Positions 62,257 through 64,000 of a stretch of 64,000 bases of DNA are shown here, piece after piece. How positions within the stretch are numbered: position 1 is the stretch's first letter; each line of letters starts with the position of its first letter. The notes below the pieces were generated by a model, which made no database searches, was not told the origin of the DNA, and was given only the letters and a program-made list of their open reading frames with translations. Made by a program: the position numbers and the translations under genes. Location: contig NZ_CP109150.1 in NCBI RefSeq assembly GCF_035920365.1, positions 5,890,001 to 5,954,000 on the forward strand, written 5' to 3'. The stretch is from Micromonospora sp. NBC_01740 (lineage in GTDB: Bacteria > Actinomycetota > Actinomycetes > Mycobacteriales > Micromonosporaceae).

Positions 62257-63870
62257 ATGACGTCCCCCGACCCGCACAGACATCCCACCCGTCGACGCCT
62301 CGGCCTGGTGGCCGCGGCCGCGCTGGCGCTCGTCGGCGCCGCCGTGGCCGTCGGTCCGCAGCCCGCCGCGGCGGCCACGGTCGACCCCGGCGCCACCTAC
62401 GTCCTCGTCAACCGGCACAGCGGCAAGGCCATGGACCTGTGGGGCTGGTCCACCGCCGACGGCGCGCCGGTCAACCAGTTCACCCGCAACGACCTGGCCG
62501 TGCAGCAGTGGCGGTTCGTCGACGTGGGCGGCGGATACCACCAGATCCGCTCGGCGCACAGCGGCAAGGTGCTGGAACTGCCGAGCGCCGAGGACGGGGT
62601 CCAACTCGTCCAGAACACCGCCGCCAGCGGCAACACCCGGCAGCACTTCCGGCTCGCCGACGCCGACGGCGGCCACGTCCGCCTCGTCAACCGGCACTCC
62701 AACAAGGCGCTGGACGTGTGGCAGTGGTCGACCGCCGACGGCGCGATGATCTCCCAGTACCAGGACCTCGGCGGCGCCAACCAGCAGTGGCAGTTGGTCA
62801 ATCTCGGCTCCGGCGGCACCGCCTGCGGCAGCGGCGCGTTCCAGGCCGAGGCGGTGCTCAGCGGCGGCACCTGGACCGCCCGCAACGGCGCCAGCACGGT
62901 CTACACCGGAAGCGACATGCGCGCCGCCGTCCAGGCCGCCGTGAACAGCCTCAGCGCCGGGCGGACCAGCAAGCAGCGCGTCGTCGTACGAGGCTCCGGC
63001 TCGATGAGCGCCGGTTCACGGATCTCCCTGCCCAGCTACACCGCGATCGACGTCTGCGGCACCATCGACGTCACCGGCTCGGGCAGCGGCGACCAGGCGC
63101 CCATCTACTCCCGCGGCACCACCAACATCGAGGTCGGGCACCTCACCGTCACCGGCGCCCCGCTCTACGGGATCTTCCTGCGCAACGTCACGGACGTCGT
63201 CCTCGGCCGCATCGACATGCGGCTCCGCAGCGGGCTCGGGATCCGCATCGACAACCGCGGGGACACCAGCCAGTGGACCCGCAACGTCCGGATCGACAGC
63301 GCGTACGTCTCCGGCGCCAGCTCCCACGCGGTCGAGACGTACGGCGTGGACGGGCTGACCATCGGCACCGTCACGGCGCGCGACGTGGGCGAGTCTGGCC
63401 TGCTGCTCAACCAGACGATCAACGCCACGGTCACCACCGTCGACGCCGAGAACGCCGGCGCCGGCACCGGGTACGCCGCCTTCCGGATGGCCAACCGCAA
63501 CGGGCGCGTGGGCTCCGGCTACCCGACCAACGTCCGGGTGGGCACCGTCCGGGCACGCGGCGGCGGCCGGGGGATCTTCTGCGTCTCCGAGTCCGGGGGC
63601 GCCACGGTCGACCGGGTGGACATCGCCAACACCGGCAACAACGCGGTCCTGATCGAGAACTGCCAGAACGTGAACATCGCCGCCGGCGGCGGCACGATCA
63701 GCGGCGGCGGCGAGATCCGGCTGGCCGAGCGCACCGAGTTCCCCGGCAACCGGGACATCACGCTGCGCAACTTCACGCTGGTGAACAACCGGATCGTCGA
63801 GAACCCCTGCGCGGACAACCTGACCATCAGCAACGTCGGGCTGAGCAACTCCACGATCGTCCGGTGCTGA
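62257..63870 (+). CDS. Secreted ricin-type lectin with right-handed beta-helix
   Basis: The precursor has 537 residues from an ATG with GAAGGAG four bases upstream. A basic N-terminus and hydrophobic stretch (RRLGLVAAAALALVGAAVAV) form a signal peptide cut near AAA at about 40. A ricin-B-like trefoil follows (about 45-190) with three repeats marked by NRHSGKAMDLWGW, AHSGKVLELP and NRHSNKALDVWQW, each ending in a Q-x-W-like motif. The last 340 residues have the repetitive G-x-x-V/I-x-N pattern of a parallel beta-helix, as in pectate-lyase-like proteins (VGHLTVTGAPLYGIFLRNVT, then many V-x-N repeats). It should bind and perhaps cleave a polysaccharide outside the cell. Catalytic residues are not identifiable. 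It is divergent from the NRPS operon and probably unrelated to it. Confidence 0.85.
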   Translation: MTSPDPHRHPTRRRLGLVAAAALALVGAAVAVGPQPAAAATVDPGATYVLVNRHSGKAMDLWGWSTADGAPVNQFTRNDLAVQQWRFVDVGGGYHQIRSAHSGKVLELPSAEDGVQLVQNTAASGNTRQHFRLADADGGHVRLVNRHSNKALDVWQWSTADGAMISQYQDLGGANQQWQLVNLGSGGTACGSGAFQAEAVLSGGTWTARNGASTVYTGSDMRAAVQAAVNSLSAGRTSKQRVVVRGSGSMSAGSRISLPSYTAIDVCGTIDVTGSGSGDQAPIYSRGTTNIEVGHLTVTGAPLYGIFLRNVTDVVLGRIDMRLRSGLGIRIDNRGDTSQWTRNVRIDSAYVSGASSHAVETYGVDGLTIGTVTARDVGESGLLLNQTINATVTTVDAENAGAGTGYAAFRMANRNGRVGSGYPTNVRVGTVRARGGGRGIFCVSESGGATVDRVDIANTGNNAVLIENCQNVNIAAGGGTISGGGEIRLAERTEFPGNRDITLRNFTLVNNRIVENPCADNLTISNVGLSNSTIVRC

Positions 63871-63876
63871 CCGGGC

Positions 63877-63900
63877 GGCCCCGGCACGCTCGCCGGGGTC
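63877..63900 (+). terminator. Hairpin after the ricin-lectin gene
   Basis: CCCCGGC (63879-63885) pairs with GCCGGGG (63892-63898) around a six-base loop, extended by a G-T and a G-C pair. It starts six bases past the stop. Confidence 0.7.
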
Positions 63901-63945
63901 GCTCCGGCCGTCCGGCGTCGGCAATCGACCGGGACGCCGGATGGT

Positions 63946-63986
63946 CGGACGGGCACGGACGCCGCGCGGGCGACCGTGCCCGTCCG
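63946..63986. terminator. 13-bp perfect hairpin at the right edge
   Basis: CGGACGGGCACGG (63946-63958) pairs with CCGTGCCCGTCCG (63974-63986) around a 15-base loop. As a second hairpin beyond the lectin gene it may end a leftward transcript from outside the window. Confidence 0.65.
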
Positions 63987-64000
63987 CCCGCCCTGGACGC

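Overview
The window is very GC-rich, with G or C in nearly every third codon position. It has many GTG or TTG starts, start/stop overlaps of 4 or 8 bases, and GC-rich hairpins without T-tracts as terminators. Together with the gene content (LAL regulators, a Thermobifida-type cutinase, a large NRPS cluster, ROK-linked sugar transport) this points to a filamentous actinomycete, most likely Micromonospora or a close relative. The genus is an inference from overall character and no 16S gene is present. No tRNA, rRNA, CRISPR array, transposase or integrase was seen.

Layout. (1) 1-7549: a small catabolic set (truncated aldehyde dehydrogenase, Zn alcohol dehydrogenase, LAL/LuxR activator, TetR, SDR, thiolase). 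Three of its start regions share one 20-bp operator-like sequence. (2) 7616-12508: a livGFHMJ-type ABC importer operon behind a palindrome-containing promoter. (3) 12703-16518: a secreted cutinase/PET-hydrolase-like enzyme, a ferritin-like plus hemerythrin pair, and a shikimate-dehydrogenase-like gene. (4) 16666-22725: a six-gene cassette of the enigmatic STM4011-STM4015 families, with two radical SAM enzymes. (5) 22818-25100: a TetR-MFS drug-efflux pair. (6) 25258-34128: a glycan-use locus (secreted two-discoidin protein, ROK repressor, sugar ABC importer, GH1 glucosidase). (7) 34204-35863: two tiny secreted proteins and a lipid kinase.

(8) 35885-61757 is the most unusual region: an NRPS gene cluster on the minus strand. 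From 61757 down to 37182, thirteen genes follow each other with overlaps of 1-8 bases and a largest gap of 12 bases, so they read as one transcription unit. The proteins are, in order: A-PCP-C; two SyrP/TauD-type Fe(II) oxygenases; C*-A[FkbM]-PCP-C-PCP; two thioesterases; a mycofactocin-type SDR; X-A-PCP; PCP-C; C'-A-PCP-C-PCP-TE; AzlC; AzlD; and a nitrilase-fold hydrolase. A cystathionine-gamma-synthase-like enzyme follows after 121 bases. Binding-pocket residues read by eye suggest Ala-like, Glu, Thr and Ser activation. Seven carrier domains serve only four A domains. An FkbM methyltransferase interrupts the Glu-type A domain. The final TE and one free-standing TE have Cys in place of the catalytic Ser. 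Several C-domain motifs deviate. I do not recognise a described pathway with this combination.

(9) 62257-63870: a secreted ricin-lectin/beta-helix protein, followed by two hairpins at the right edge. Gene starts were chosen by Shine-Dalgarno position, overlap with the upstream stop, or promoter geometry, and several differ from the longest open frame.
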